From positions 1 to 64,000 of the forward strand of contig JACWEI010000002.1 of assembly GCA_014653625.1 (NCBI GenBank): a stretch of 64,000 nucleotides of DNA, given 5' to 3'. The DNA is from Pelagibacterales bacterium SAG-MED39. Its GTDB lineage: Bacteria > Pseudomonadota > Alphaproteobacteria > Pelagibacterales > Pelagibacteraceae. The notes under the pieces are model-generated. The model saw only the letters and a list, made by a program, of their open reading frames with translations, made no database searches and had not been told where the DNA came from. This document shows positions 37,980 to 46,882 of this stretch, piece by piece (the first letter of the stretch is position 1; every line of letters begins with the position of its first letter). The translations under genes were made by a program, and so were the position numbers.

Positions 37980-39682
37980 TGTTATCAGTTTCCGGTAAAA
38001 ACTGGGAAGAAATAAAGGTTAATCACCGAATACTTGAAAAAATCAAAAATGATTATAACTTCTCGGATATCTTATCAAAATTAATAATCTCTAAAAATTT
38101 TAGCTCAACTGAAATTAGTTCAATTACAAATGACATTAAAATTTCAAATCCTTTTTTAAAAAATAATGATTTTGAAGTTGGAAAAAAAATAATTGATGAA
38201 ACTATTTCTAAAAATAAGAAAATTTTGATTATTGGAGATTATGATGTTGATGGTTGTATTTCGACAGCTTTACTAAAGATTTTTTTTAGTCATCTTAATA
38301 AAGAAGTAAATTTTTATATACCTAATAGACTTAAGGATGGATACGGCGCCAGTATTACGTTAATTAAAAAACTTACAAAGATTAAACCTGATTTAGTTAT
38401 TATGGTAGATTGCGGATCAAATTCTTTAGAGTCAATTAAATATCTTAAATCAAAAAATATTGAAACTATAATCATTGATCACCATGAAGTTTTTAATCCT
38501 TATTTAAAAATAAAATGTTTTATTAATCCAAAAAAAGATTGTGATTATAAGATTTATGATTATCTATGTTCTTCATCATTAGTATATTTTTTTATAGATA
38601 ATTATATTAAGAAAAAAAAATTAAATATTAGATTTGAGAACAATCTTATTTATGTATTACTTGCTACTGTTTGTGATGTAATGCCAATAAGAAAACTTAA
38701 CAGAATTATTGCTTTAAATGTATTAAAAAAATTTAATATAACTGAGAATTTCTTATTTAATAAAATTTTTTCAATAAAAAAAATTAAAAGACCTTTTAAG
38801 ATTGATGATTTAGGTTTTTTGATAGGTCCAATTTTAAATTCAGCTGGTAGACTGAAAGATGCAAATATTGTTGTCAATCTAATTACTAGCAATGACTCTA
38901 ATTATATAGAAAGTGTATTAAATAAGTTAATACTTCTTAATGAAAAAAGAAAATTTATTGAAAGTAATATTCTTAATAATATAGATTTTAATGAAATTAA
39001 AAAAAAAAATGATAATGTAGTAGTTGAGTTTAAAGATTTAATTAATGAAGGTATTATTGGTATTATTGCAGCCAAATTGAAAGATTACTTTAATAAACCA
39101 TCAGTAATCTTAACAAAATCTGGTAACTTTTACAAAGCCTCTGCACGGTCAACTCCTGATTTTAATATAGGAAAATATATAAAAAAATGTATTGATAAAA
39201 AGATTATTATATCTGGTGGCGGTCATAATCTTGCAGCAGGTTTCAATATAAAAAAAGAAAAAATTGAAGAATTTAATTATTATATTAATAATTTATATAA
39301 AAAAAGTGATATTAACAATTCCAAAAAATATTTATCAAAAATTTCTTTAAGTGCAGTCAACTTTACCTTTTTTAATGAATTAAAAAAAATAGGTCCTAAT
39401 GGACATGGTAATAATAGTCCAATTTTTTTATTGGAGAACGTAAAAATTTTGAAACCCAGAATTTTTAAAAATAAGTTTGTAAGTTTTTATGCGAAGTCTA
39501 CTTCTGGAAAGCTATTTCCTGGTATATCTTTTAGTTTTTTGGAGTCTAATACAAGTAGTGAGTTATTATATAATAAAAATTCTGTTAATTTAATTGCACA
39601 AATCAAAGAAAATTTTTGGAATAATAAAAAAAACCTTCAACTAATTGTCCTAGATGTTATAAGATATCCTAATAAAGCTTGA
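37979..39682 (+). CDS. recJ: Single-stranded-DNA-specific exonuclease RecJ
   Basis: 5'-3' ssDNA exonuclease of the DHH superfamily. Motif I is in IIGDYDVDGCISTAL (near residue 82), the Asp of motif II in MVDCGSNS (~143), and the DHH motif in IIDHHEV (~165). A GGGHNLAAGF block near 405 and a C-terminal OB-like region are typical. At 567 residues it is full length. It shares a base with the glpX stop. tRNA-Glu follows 36 bp later. Confidence 0.94.
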   Translation: MLSVSGKNWEEIKVNHRILEKIKNDYNFSDILSKLIISKNFSSTEISSITNDIKISNPFLKNNDFEVGKKIIDETISKNKKILIIGDYDVDGCISTALLKIFFSHLNKEVNFYIPNRLKDGYGASITLIKKLTKIKPDLVIMVDCGSNSLESIKYLKSKNIETIIIDHHEVFNPYLKIKCFINPKKDCDYKIYDYLCSSSLVYFFIDNYIKKKKLNIRFENNLIYVLLATVCDVMPIRKLNRIIALNVLKKFNITENFLFNKIFSIKKIKRPFKIDDLGFLIGPILNSAGRLKDANIVVNLITSNDSNYIESVLNKLILLNEKRKFIESNILNNIDFNEIKKKNDNVVVEFKDLINEGIIGIIAAKLKDYFNKPSVILTKSGNFYKASARSTPDFNIGKYIKKCIDKKIIISGGGHNLAAGFNIKKEKIEEFNYYINNLYKKSDINNSKKYLSKISLSAVNFTFFNELKKIGPNGHGNNSPIFLLENVKILKPRIFKNKFVSFYAKSTSGKLFPGISFSFLESNTSSELLYNKNSVNLIAQIKENFWNNKKNLQLIVLDVIRYPNKA

Positions 39683-39718
39683 TTAATAATTATTTTTACA
39701 ATAAAAAAACAGCAATTT

Positions 39719-39793
39719 GGTCCCTTCGTCTATCGGTTAGGACACGTGGTTTTCATCCTCGAAAGAGGGGTTCGATTCCCCTAGGGACCGCCA
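39719..39793 (+). tRNA. tRNA-Glu(UUC)
   Basis: Acceptor GGTCCCT/AGGGACC, discriminator G, encoded CCA, T-arm AGGGG-TTCGATT-CCCCT, anticodon loop TTTTCAT (anticodon TTC). The anticodon stem CGTGG/CCTCG has a central T-T mismatch (U29-U41). The variable polysaccharide cluster begins right after its 3' end, but no second copy of its 3' end is found in the window. Confidence 0.94.
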
Positions 39794-39810
39794 TATAATT
39801 ATCACATTTA

Positions 39811-40080
39811 ATGATTTATTATGTTTATATGCTTTTAAATTATGAGTCCAAACGTAAAGTAAGTTATGTTGGATATACCTCAAATCTAAAAAAAAGAATA
39901 ATCTTACACAATAGTTCTAAAGGTGCAAAATTCACAAAAGGTGGAAAATGGATGTTAATATATAAAAAAAAATATCTTAATAAATCAGACGCTCTTAAAA
40001 ATGAATATAAACTAAAAAAAAACTCACTATTGAGGAAAAAATTTAAAGATAAATTTATTAAAAAAATTTTACTAAAATGA
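39811..40080 (+). CDS. GIY-YIG domain nuclease-like protein
   Basis: An 89-residue single-domain protein: YYVYMLLN (GIY equivalent), VSYVGYTSNLKKRI (YIG equivalent with the conserved Arg) and a C-terminal lysine-rich helix with the Glu in LKNEYKLKK. This matches small UPF0213/YhbQ-like GIY-YIG proteins. The biological role is unknown. It begins 18 bp after tRNA-Glu and overlaps the next gene by 4 bp, so it opens the polysaccharide block. Confidence 0.88.
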   Translation: MIYYVYMLLNYESKRKVSYVGYTSNLKKRIILHNSSKGAKFTKGGKWMLIYKKKYLNKSDALKNEYKLKKNSLLRKKFKDKFIKKILLK

Positions 40081-40655
40081 GATATCTGAAAATAAAAAAT
40101 AACTTAGTCCATAGTACTGCAATTATAGATTGGAAAAATTTAATCATAGGAAGAAATAATAAAATTGGTCCTTATGCTGTAATTGGTGTTTCAGCTCAGC
40201 ACCCTAAAAAAAAAGATAGTGGAAAAATAATTATTGGAAATAATAATAAGATAAACCAATTCGTTAGTATTCATCGCCCAACTAATATTCGAAAAAAAAC
40301 ATATATAGGTAATAACAATTTTATTATGAATTCTTGTACAATTGACCATGATTGTATTCTTGAAGATAACATAACTTTAAGTTCTAATGTGATTTTGGGA
40401 GGAAATATACATATTATGACTGGTTCAAATATTGGTATGAAAGTGTTGATACATCAAAATCAGGTAATAGGCTCATATTCTATGATTGGCATGGGATCGT
40501 TAATCACAAGAAAGATTAAAATTTTACCAGGTTTTATATATTATGGTAAACCTGCAAAAAAGATTAAATATAATACTATTGGTTTAAAAAGAAATAAGAT
40601 ATCAATTAAAATTTTAAATAAGGAAATCACAAAATTTAATAAAATCAAAAAATAA
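40077..40655 (+). CDS. LpxA-like hexapeptide-repeat acyltransferase
   Basis: Left-handed beta-helix acyltransferase with repeated I-G-x-x-x-x-I hexapeptides (IIGRNNKIGPYAVIG, KIIIGNNNKINQFVSIHR). The sequence FIMNSCTIDHDC contains the catalytic His of the LpxA family, and MIGMGSLIT matches LpxA. It is shorter than LpxA (192 versus about 260 residues), lacking most of the C-terminal helical domain, and lies among polysaccharide genes. It is therefore more likely to acylate a nucleotide sugar than to serve in lipid A synthesis (inference). Confidence 0.78.
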   Translation: MRYLKIKNNLVHSTAIIDWKNLIIGRNNKIGPYAVIGVSAQHPKKKDSGKIIIGNNNKINQFVSIHRPTNIRKKTYIGNNNFIMNSCTIDHDCILEDNITLSSNVILGGNIHIMTGSNIGMKVLIHQNQVIGSYSMIGMGSLITRKIKILPGFIYYGKPAKKIKYNTIGLKRNKISIKILNKEITKFNKIKK

Positions 40656-40662
40656 TAAATTG

Positions 40663-42744
40663 ATGAAAGATAAGATTGCAATACTTTTACCATATAAAGA
40701 AAAATATAATATTAATAATGCTGGTGCTGCATCAATATGGATGAAAGATTATACAAAGTATAGTAAACTAAAATCTATAACAACAATTTATGGAAATCAA
40801 AAAAGAAACACTAAACCTTTAACAAATAATTATAAGAACATCGAATTTTCAAATGTATATTTAAGTAAAAATATTTATTATACAAATCAATTATATAAAG
40901 AACATTTAAAAGATAAATTTTCTATTATAGAAATTCACAATCGTCCAGAGTCTTTAATTTACTTAATTAAGAAAAAAATATCTTCAAAATTAATCTTTAT
41001 TTTTCACAACAATCCTGTTGAAATGAGAGGATCAGACTCTATTAAAAAAAGAATTTTTATTGCAGAAAATACAGATCAGATTTATTTTGTAAGTAATTGG
41101 GTAAAAAATAAATTTTTTGAGGGTCTACCATATAAAAATCGAAATAATTGTAATATACTATATCCAGCAATTGAAAAACCTAGTAAATTTCCAAAAAAAG
41201 AAAAATTAATTATTTTTTCTGGTAAACTGAACTCATCAAAAGGATATGATATTTTTGGTAAAGCAACACTTAAGATCTTGAATGAATTTCCTGATTGGAA
41301 AGCTATTGCAATAGGGAATGAACCTAGAGAAAAATATAGTTTTAAACATAAGAATTTTAAAATATTAGATTGGCTACAACATAAAAAAATTTTAAATTAT
41401 TATTCCAAAGCATCTATTTCAGTAGTTCCGTCTAGATGGCAAGAGCCATTTGGTAGAACAGCCATGGAGTCAGCTGCTTATGGTTGTGCCACAATAACTA
41501 GTAAAAACGGAGGATTACCAGAAACATTTAAAAATCCAATTTTTTTGAAGAATGTAAATGTAAATGAAATCTATTTAAATATCAAAAAATTAATAATAAA
41601 TAGTAAAAAAAGATCAAAGATCCAAAAAAATAATTTTCAAAATGTAATTCATAATATCAGAGATAAAGTTTCATACCTAGATAATCTTAAATCACATATG
41701 CTTGGGAAAAAAATTTATATTAATAAAGATTCTAAACTAAAAATTTTTCATATATCTCAATTTGATGAACGAAATAATTTCAGACTTTTCAACATTTCAG
41801 TTGCTAGTAAAATTTCAAAAGGTTTTTTAAGAAATGATCACGATGTAATAAATTTCAGTTACAGGAATTACTTAAAAAATAAATTTATCGTTAAATCTAA
41901 TGATTTAATTAATGATAAAGTTTTAACAATTGTTGATAATTATAGACCCAATCTTATTGTATTGGGACATAATAATTTTTTAACTAGAAAAAACTTGGAG
42001 TTAATCAAGTCAAAATATGATTGCAAAATAATCATGTGGTATGAAGATGCTCTAGGCCACAGAGGAGATGGCCCCAATTGGAGACAAAATCTTAATTTAT
42101 TAGAAAAAAACTCAGATTTAATAAACTCTTATTTCACTACTACACATCCAGATGAGATAAAAACAATAATAAACAAAAAGAAGATTAATTATTTACCCAT
42201 ACCAGTAGACGAAAACATAGAAAATTTAGAAATCTATAACTTAGATAATAGATATAAAGATATTTTTTTTGCACTAAGCCATGGAGTAAATTATGGAAAA
42301 CTTAAACGTGGAAAAAAAGATGAGCGTGAAATTTTCTTAGAAAATCTACTTAAAGAGTTTCCAAAATTTAATTATAATATTTTAGGAATATCAAATGAAC
42401 CACCTAAATGGAATTATGAATTTATGGAGGAATTAAGTAAATGTAAAATGGCACTTAATTTAAGTAGAGGAAAGCCAATTAAGTATACGTCTAGTAATCG
42501 AATTGCCTCTTTAATAGGGAATGGCATATATACATTCATAGATAAAAAAACTAAATTTTCAGATTTTTTTAGCGAAGATGAAGTTGGATCATACAATGAC
42601 GTATCTGAATTAGGTAATAAAATTGAATTTTTTTTATCAAATGAAAATAAAATAAATAAATTTGGTAAAAATGGAAGAAAAAAATATTTTCAGTTATTTA
42701 ATAACAAAAAAATTGCAAAAGAAGTTTTGAATAAAATATATTAA
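40663..42744 (+). CDS. Bimodular glycosyltransferase (GT4-like plus CgeB-like)
   Basis: A 693-residue protein with two GT-B-type halves. Residues ~1-345 resemble GT4: FSGKLNSSKGYDIFGKA (near 188) and RWQEPFGRTAMESAAYGC (~258-275), the latter with the E-x7-E motif. Residues ~355-690 resemble CgeB/Glyco_trans_1_2-type enzymes (ISQFDERNNFR, IMWYEDALGHRGDGP, KCKMALNLSRGKPIKY). The ATG at 40663 is preferred to an adjacent upstream TTG. It would add two sugars or act twice during glycan assembly in the cytoplasm. Acceptor and donor unknown. Its end overlaps the convergent oxidoreductase gene by 4 bp. Confidence 0.8.
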   Translation: MKDKIAILLPYKEKYNINNAGAASIWMKDYTKYSKLKSITTIYGNQKRNTKPLTNNYKNIEFSNVYLSKNIYYTNQLYKEHLKDKFSIIEIHNRPESLIYLIKKKISSKLIFIFHNNPVEMRGSDSIKKRIFIAENTDQIYFVSNWVKNKFFEGLPYKNRNNCNILYPAIEKPSKFPKKEKLIIFSGKLNSSKGYDIFGKATLKILNEFPDWKAIAIGNEPREKYSFKHKNFKILDWLQHKKILNYYSKASISVVPSRWQEPFGRTAMESAAYGCATITSKNGGLPETFKNPIFLKNVNVNEIYLNIKKLIINSKKRSKIQKNNFQNVIHNIRDKVSYLDNLKSHMLGKKIYINKDSKLKIFHISQFDERNNFRLFNISVASKISKGFLRNDHDVINFSYRNYLKNKFIVKSNDLINDKVLTIVDNYRPNLIVLGHNNFLTRKNLELIKSKYDCKIIMWYEDALGHRGDGPNWRQNLNLLEKNSDLINSYFTTTHPDEIKTIINKKKINYLPIPVDENIENLEIYNLDNRYKDIFFALSHGVNYGKLKRGKKDEREIFLENLLKEFPKFNYNILGISNEPPKWNYEFMEELSKCKMALNLSRGKPIKYTSSNRIASLIGNGIYTFIDKKTKFSDFFSEDEVGSYNDVSELGNKIEFFLSNENKINKFGKNGRKKYFQLFNNKKIAKEVLNKIY

Positions 42745-43739
42745 TTTTTTTTATCTAAATTAGATAGAATTTTTAATATAGATCTCCCTGCATCTATATT
42801 TAAATATTTTTTTTTACTTAAAGACTTATTGTTCGAATTTATAAAAAATTTTAATTCGTCATATAAGGGATCGTTATTTTTAATTTTAGGTGAAATGTTT
42901 TTTCCAATATGAATTTTTATTTTTCTGTTAAAAAAATTATTTTTAAGTAATTCTGTTTTTGGATAATCAGCAAATTTGTTATAAATCTTAATTTTATTAT
43001 CTTTTAGCATTTCATCAAATAAAAGCATTTTTTTTTTCGTAATAACAATTAAACTTCTTATCTTATCTGGATTAATCCATGAATTATTTATATCAATAAA
43101 GGTATTATTAATTTTAAAACTTATATTTGAAAGATCGGCTATTTGAGAATTTAAAAGTTTATAAGACTGATTCTTAATTATCTTAAATTTCTTATTATTA
43201 AATAGAAAATTAATTATACTTAAATCATGTGAAGACAAATCATAAGAAACATCTATATCATTTCTAATAGGACCTAAATTTTGTCTTATAAATCTAATAT
43301 ATAATATTTTACCATTTTTTTTATTATTAATAAATTTTTTTATATAATTAATATAATTATTAAACATATAAATATACCCAAACATAATTGATTTAATTTC
43401 TTTAGGGTACTTTTTGACTAATAAATCAACCTCATTCAAATTTTTGAATCCCGGTTTTTCAACAAATATAATCTTTTTATTTTCTAAAGCAGGAGTAATC
43501 AATCTAAAATTTTTAGAGGGTGGGGTAGCATAAATAAAATATTTAAATTTTTTATCCTTATAAAATTTGTTAAGATTAGAAATAATATTAATATTTTTTG
43601 GAAATCTTCTTTTTAAAGTTTTTAAACTTTTTTTAGAGGTATCATATAACCATATATTTTTAATACCTAGTTTTACTAAGTTATTTGCAATATTTGTTCC
43701 CCAATAACCAGCACCTATAAGTATTATTTTTTTTTGCAT
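42741..43739 (-). CDS. Gfo/Idh/MocA-family sugar oxidoreductase
   Basis: NAD(P)-dependent dehydrogenase. An N-terminal Rossmann motif ILIGAGYWGTNIANNL (~residues 5-20) precedes FVEKPG near residue 97, matching the family's E-K-P motif, and a C-terminal alpha/beta substrate domain. Such enzymes oxidise or reduce nucleotide-sugar carbons; with the adjacent DegT-type aminotransferase and an LpxA-like acyltransferase, an amino-sugar pathway is plausible. It is the only minus-strand gene inside the polysaccharide cluster. 332 residues, normal length. Confidence 0.82.
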   Translation of the reverse strand: MQKKIILIGAGYWGTNIANNLVKLGIKNIWLYDTSKKSLKTLKRRFPKNINIISNLNKFYKDKKFKYFIYATPPSKNFRLITPALENKKIIFVEKPGFKNLNEVDLLVKKYPKEIKSIMFGYIYMFNNYINYIKKFINNKKNGKILYIRFIRQNLGPIRNDIDVSYDLSSHDLSIINFLFNNKKFKIIKNQSYKLLNSQIADLSNISFKINNTFIDINNSWINPDKIRSLIVITKKKMLLFDEMLKDNKIKIYNKFADYPKTELLKNNFFNRKIKIHIGKNISPKIKNNDPLYDELKFFINSNNKSLSKKKYLNIDAGRSILKILSNLDKKN

Positions 43740-43820
43740 ATAATCTTAATTAGAATTTTTTATAGATATAATATATTATTTGTATACATAGAATCTTAAT
43801 TAACAATAAACTATTTAAAA

Positions 43821-44912
43821 ATGATTAAATTTTTTGATATTTTCAAAAATGATAAAATTCTACATTCCAGAATTATAAATGATATCAAAAAGACATTCAA
43901 AAAGGGTGATTTTATTCAAGGTGAACATACAAAATCTTTTGAAAAAAATTTCTCGAAATTCGTTAACGCTAAATATTCAGTTGGATGTGCCAATGGAACT
44001 GATGCACTTATTTTAGCTTTAAAATCTTTAGAGTTGCCAATAAATTCAGAAGTCATATTACCCTCAATGACTTACTGTTCAACAATTTTTGCTGTAATAC
44101 AGTCAAATCTAAAACCTGTTCTTGTTGATATCGGTTTAAACTCACCAACCATTGATATAAATAAAATTAATCGAAATATAACAAAAAAAACTAAAGTAAT
44201 ATTACCTGTTCATTTGTATGGCTCCGCTATTAATATTGATCTGATAAAGAAAATATTAAAAAAACATAAACAAAAGATTTTTATTATTGATGATTGCGCT
44301 CAAGCCCATGGTGCTTTAGATGATAAAAAAAAAAATATAGGTTCAACATCTGATATTTCATGTTTTAGTCTATATCCTGGTAAAAATCTTGGTGCTTATG
44401 GTGATGCTGGAATAATAACAACAAATAATATTAATCATTATAAAAAGATCAAAAATTTAGGTAATCTGGGTTCTGATCAGAAATTTATTCACACAAATGT
44501 AGGTCTTAATAGCAGATTAGACTCTATTCAAGCAATTATTTTAAATGCCAAATTAACAAAGCTTAATTCATCTAATAAAAAAAGAAGAATAATTGCTAAC
44601 ACTTATGATAAATACATTAATAATAAAAAAATTATAAAGTTAAGTTACTCTAAATATGCTGTTTATCATCAATATGTCATCAAAAGTAAAAACAGAAGCA
44701 AACTAATTAAGATTCTTAAAAAAAAGAATATACAATACGGATTCCATTATCCTTTTTCTATAAATCAATTACATGCCGTACGAAAAATATTCAAAAAGAA
44801 AAAATTTAGAAATTCTGAAATTTTGGCTGCTCAAGGGATTAGCTTACCAATTGATCCTAATCTTAAAAAAAAACAAATTAATAAGATAATTCAGGTTGTA
44901 AATAATTTTTGA
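43821..44912 (+). CDS. DegT/DnrJ/EryC1-family sugar aminotransferase
   Basis: PLP enzyme that transaminates keto nucleotide sugars. FVNAKYSVGCANGTDALILAL (~residues 47-67) is the cofactor-phosphate region, IIDDCAQAHGA near 158 holds the PLP-ring Asp, and the Schiff-base Lys is in SLYPGKNLGAYGDAG near 188. The 363-residue length is typical. Upstream, 81 bp separate it from the divergent oxidoreductase and contain a TATAAT box (43767-43772) and an 11-bp direct repeat AATCTTAATTA (43742 and 43792). Confidence 0.9.
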   Translation: MIKFFDIFKNDKILHSRIINDIKKTFKKGDFIQGEHTKSFEKNFSKFVNAKYSVGCANGTDALILALKSLELPINSEVILPSMTYCSTIFAVIQSNLKPVLVDIGLNSPTIDINKINRNITKKTKVILPVHLYGSAINIDLIKKILKKHKQKIFIIDDCAQAHGALDDKKKNIGSTSDISCFSLYPGKNLGAYGDAGIITTNNINHYKKIKNLGNLGSDQKFIHTNVGLNSRLDSIQAIILNAKLTKLNSSNKKRRIIANTYDKYINNKKIIKLSYSKYAVYHQYVIKSKNRSKLIKILKKKNIQYGFHYPFSINQLHAVRKIFKKKKFRNSEILAAQGISLPIDPNLKKKQINKIIQVVNNF

Positions 44913-44915
44913 TTT

Positions 44916-45947
44916 ATGAATTATAATCAAATTATTATTTTTAAAAATGATGCAGTTGGTGACTTAACACAGAGTCTGCCAGCTATCAATAATATAGTTT
45001 CGAGTCATGAAGATCAAAAAATTACAATCTATTTATCAGAAAGAAGTAAAAATTTTAGTTTTTTAATTAAAGGTAAAAATATTATTTTCAAAAATTTAAA
45101 TTATGACCTGAATTTTATTGATAAAATAAAATTAATCAGTGTTTTAATCAAAAATAATATTGATAAGATTTTTATTTTATCACCTAAAAACTTTTATTTT
45201 TTTTTACCCCTTTTTTTTAGATCAATAAAATTTTATGGTGTTTGTGTTGATCATTTTAGTAATTATAAACGACCAAAAAAATATTTAAGAAAATTTTTAA
45301 CAAAGTATGTAATTAATCAAAGAGATGCTACATACAAAAGAGACTCGATTTCCTTAATACAATTAAAATTAGTAAATAGGTCTGATAATAATCATATTGT
45401 TAATTATGATTTTGAGTCTAATAACGTTTTTCTGAATAATTACATAAATAAAAATTACGCATATTTCCATATAAAGCAAAAGATAATTACTGAACTTGGC
45501 TGGAGTGACAATGATTTAGAACTTTTATTTCAAGAAATTCTTAAACATCATGAAAACGTTTTTATTACTAGAGATATAGAAGAAAGTATAAAAAAGAAAA
45601 CTTATAATTTTAAATACAATTATATTGATTTGACCAAATTAAAGTCTATTAAAAATAAAAGTAAATTATTTCTATTTGATTATATTGAAGGAAAAGATCT
45701 ATTTAATGTAATTAATAATTCAAAAAAAATTATAGCCTTTCATGGAATGATGACTAATTTAGGCTCCTTAAATAAGAAAAAGGTCTTAGATTTATTTTAT
45801 TGTAAAATAAATAATAAAAAAGATTATCAAAATTATAGGAACTCTTTTTATGAATTTAAACCAGTCTATAAAGATTATGATTTTACAATACCAAGTAAAA
45901 ACATAGATAAAACATTAAAAAAAATGAATTATTCATTAATTAAATGA
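44916..45947 (+). CDS. Putative GT9-like (heptosyltransferase-type) glycosyltransferase
   Basis: A 343-residue protein whose start, IIIFKNDAVGDLTQSLPAI, matches the GT9 N-terminal motif (G-D-x-x-x-x-x-P). The rest is divergent: a GT-B-like layout with a second domain ending near IIAFHGMMTNLGSLN, comparable to the GT9 nucleotide-binding loop. Sugar and acceptor unknown. It is embedded between the aminotransferase and a fucosyltransferase-like gene with 3-4 bp spacing or overlap, so it is part of the same glycan operon. Confidence 0.62.
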   Translation: MNYNQIIIFKNDAVGDLTQSLPAINNIVSSHEDQKITIYLSERSKNFSFLIKGKNIIFKNLNYDLNFIDKIKLISVLIKNNIDKIFILSPKNFYFFLPLFFRSIKFYGVCVDHFSNYKRPKKYLRKFLTKYVINQRDATYKRDSISLIQLKLVNRSDNNHIVNYDFESNNVFLNNYINKNYAYFHIKQKIITELGWSDNDLELLFQEILKHHENVFITRDIEESIKKKTYNFKYNYIDLTKLKSIKNKSKLFLFDYIEGKDLFNVINNSKKIIAFHGMMTNLGSLNKKKVLDLFYCKINNKKDYQNYRNSFYEFKPVYKDYDFTIPSKNIDKTLKKMNYSLIK

Positions 45948-46882
45948 AAAAAGAAAATTTAATTTTTAGATTGTCAAACGAACTAGGAAATCAATTGTTC
46001 ATGTATGCAGCTGGTTATAGTTTTGCAAAAAAAATGAATAGAAATTTATATATAGATAATGAAACTGCTTTTAAATTAAAAAAAAATATTTCTCACTATG
46101 GTTTGGATGAATTTTATATAAATAACACTATAGCACCTGATAAATTTAAATTTCTCAATTTTCATGGATACATTAAAAGAAAGTTTTTTTTAAAATTAGA
46201 TAAGATTAAAAAAAAAAAAAGTTTTTATATCGAACATAAAAATAAAGAAAAAATTTCATTTTTTAATGAAAAATTTCTTAAATGTGAGTATGGAAAAAAT
46301 CTATATATTGAAGGTCATTTTGAGTCCGAAAAATACTTTACAGATTTCAAAAAAGAAATTGTTGATCAATATGAGTTTAGATTAAAAGAGATTTATTCTA
46401 AAAATAATTATTATAATGAAATTATGAATTCAAATTCAGTATCTATATGTATAAGACAAAACAGATTTTCAGAAAAACTAAGAAAAATAGATTCTACTGA
46501 CATAAATAAATCAAAAAATTATTCATTAGAACAAATAAGATATGTCAAAAAAGCAATTAAACTAATCAGTAGTAAAATTTCTGATCCAAAATTTTTTATA
46601 TGGTCCAATAATCTTAATGGTTTAGACGAATTTTTTCCAAAAAAAAATTTTATACATGTTAAAAATGATCAATTGCAAGAAATTGGCAGGAAACCTTTGC
46701 TTGATTTATTTTTAATGACACAAGCAAAACATTTTATAGTTATACCATCATCTTTTAATTGGTGGGGTGCTTATCTTTCGAAAAATAAAAATAAAATAAT
46801 AATAAGACCAGATGACAAAAATTTTAAAGATTTCAAAATAAATAATTTGGACTTTTGGCCCACAAATTGGATTAAGATTTAA
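45944..46882 (+). CDS. Alpha-1,2-fucosyltransferase-like protein (GT11)
   Basis: GT11 family: NELGNQLFMYAAGYSFAK near residues 12-29, YIEGHFESEKYF near 120, the donor-binding motif SICIRQNRFSE (H-x-R-R-x-D-type in most members, with Gln here) and SSFNWWGAYLS near 275. The family transfers fucose from GDP-fucose; the GDP-fucose genes gmd and fcl are not in the window. At 312 residues it is typical. It overlaps neighbours on both sides by 1-4 bp. Confidence 0.82.
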   Translation: MKKENLIFRLSNELGNQLFMYAAGYSFAKKMNRNLYIDNETAFKLKKNISHYGLDEFYINNTIAPDKFKFLNFHGYIKRKFFLKLDKIKKKKSFYIEHKNKEKISFFNEKFLKCEYGKNLYIEGHFESEKYFTDFKKEIVDQYEFRLKEIYSKNNYYNEIMNSNSVSICIRQNRFSEKLRKIDSTDINKSKNYSLEQIRYVKKAIKLISSKISDPKFFIWSNNLNGLDEFFPKKNFIHVKNDQLQEIGRKPLLDLFLMTQAKHFIVIPSSFNWWGAYLSKNKNKIIIRPDDKNFKDFKINNLDFWPTNWIKI

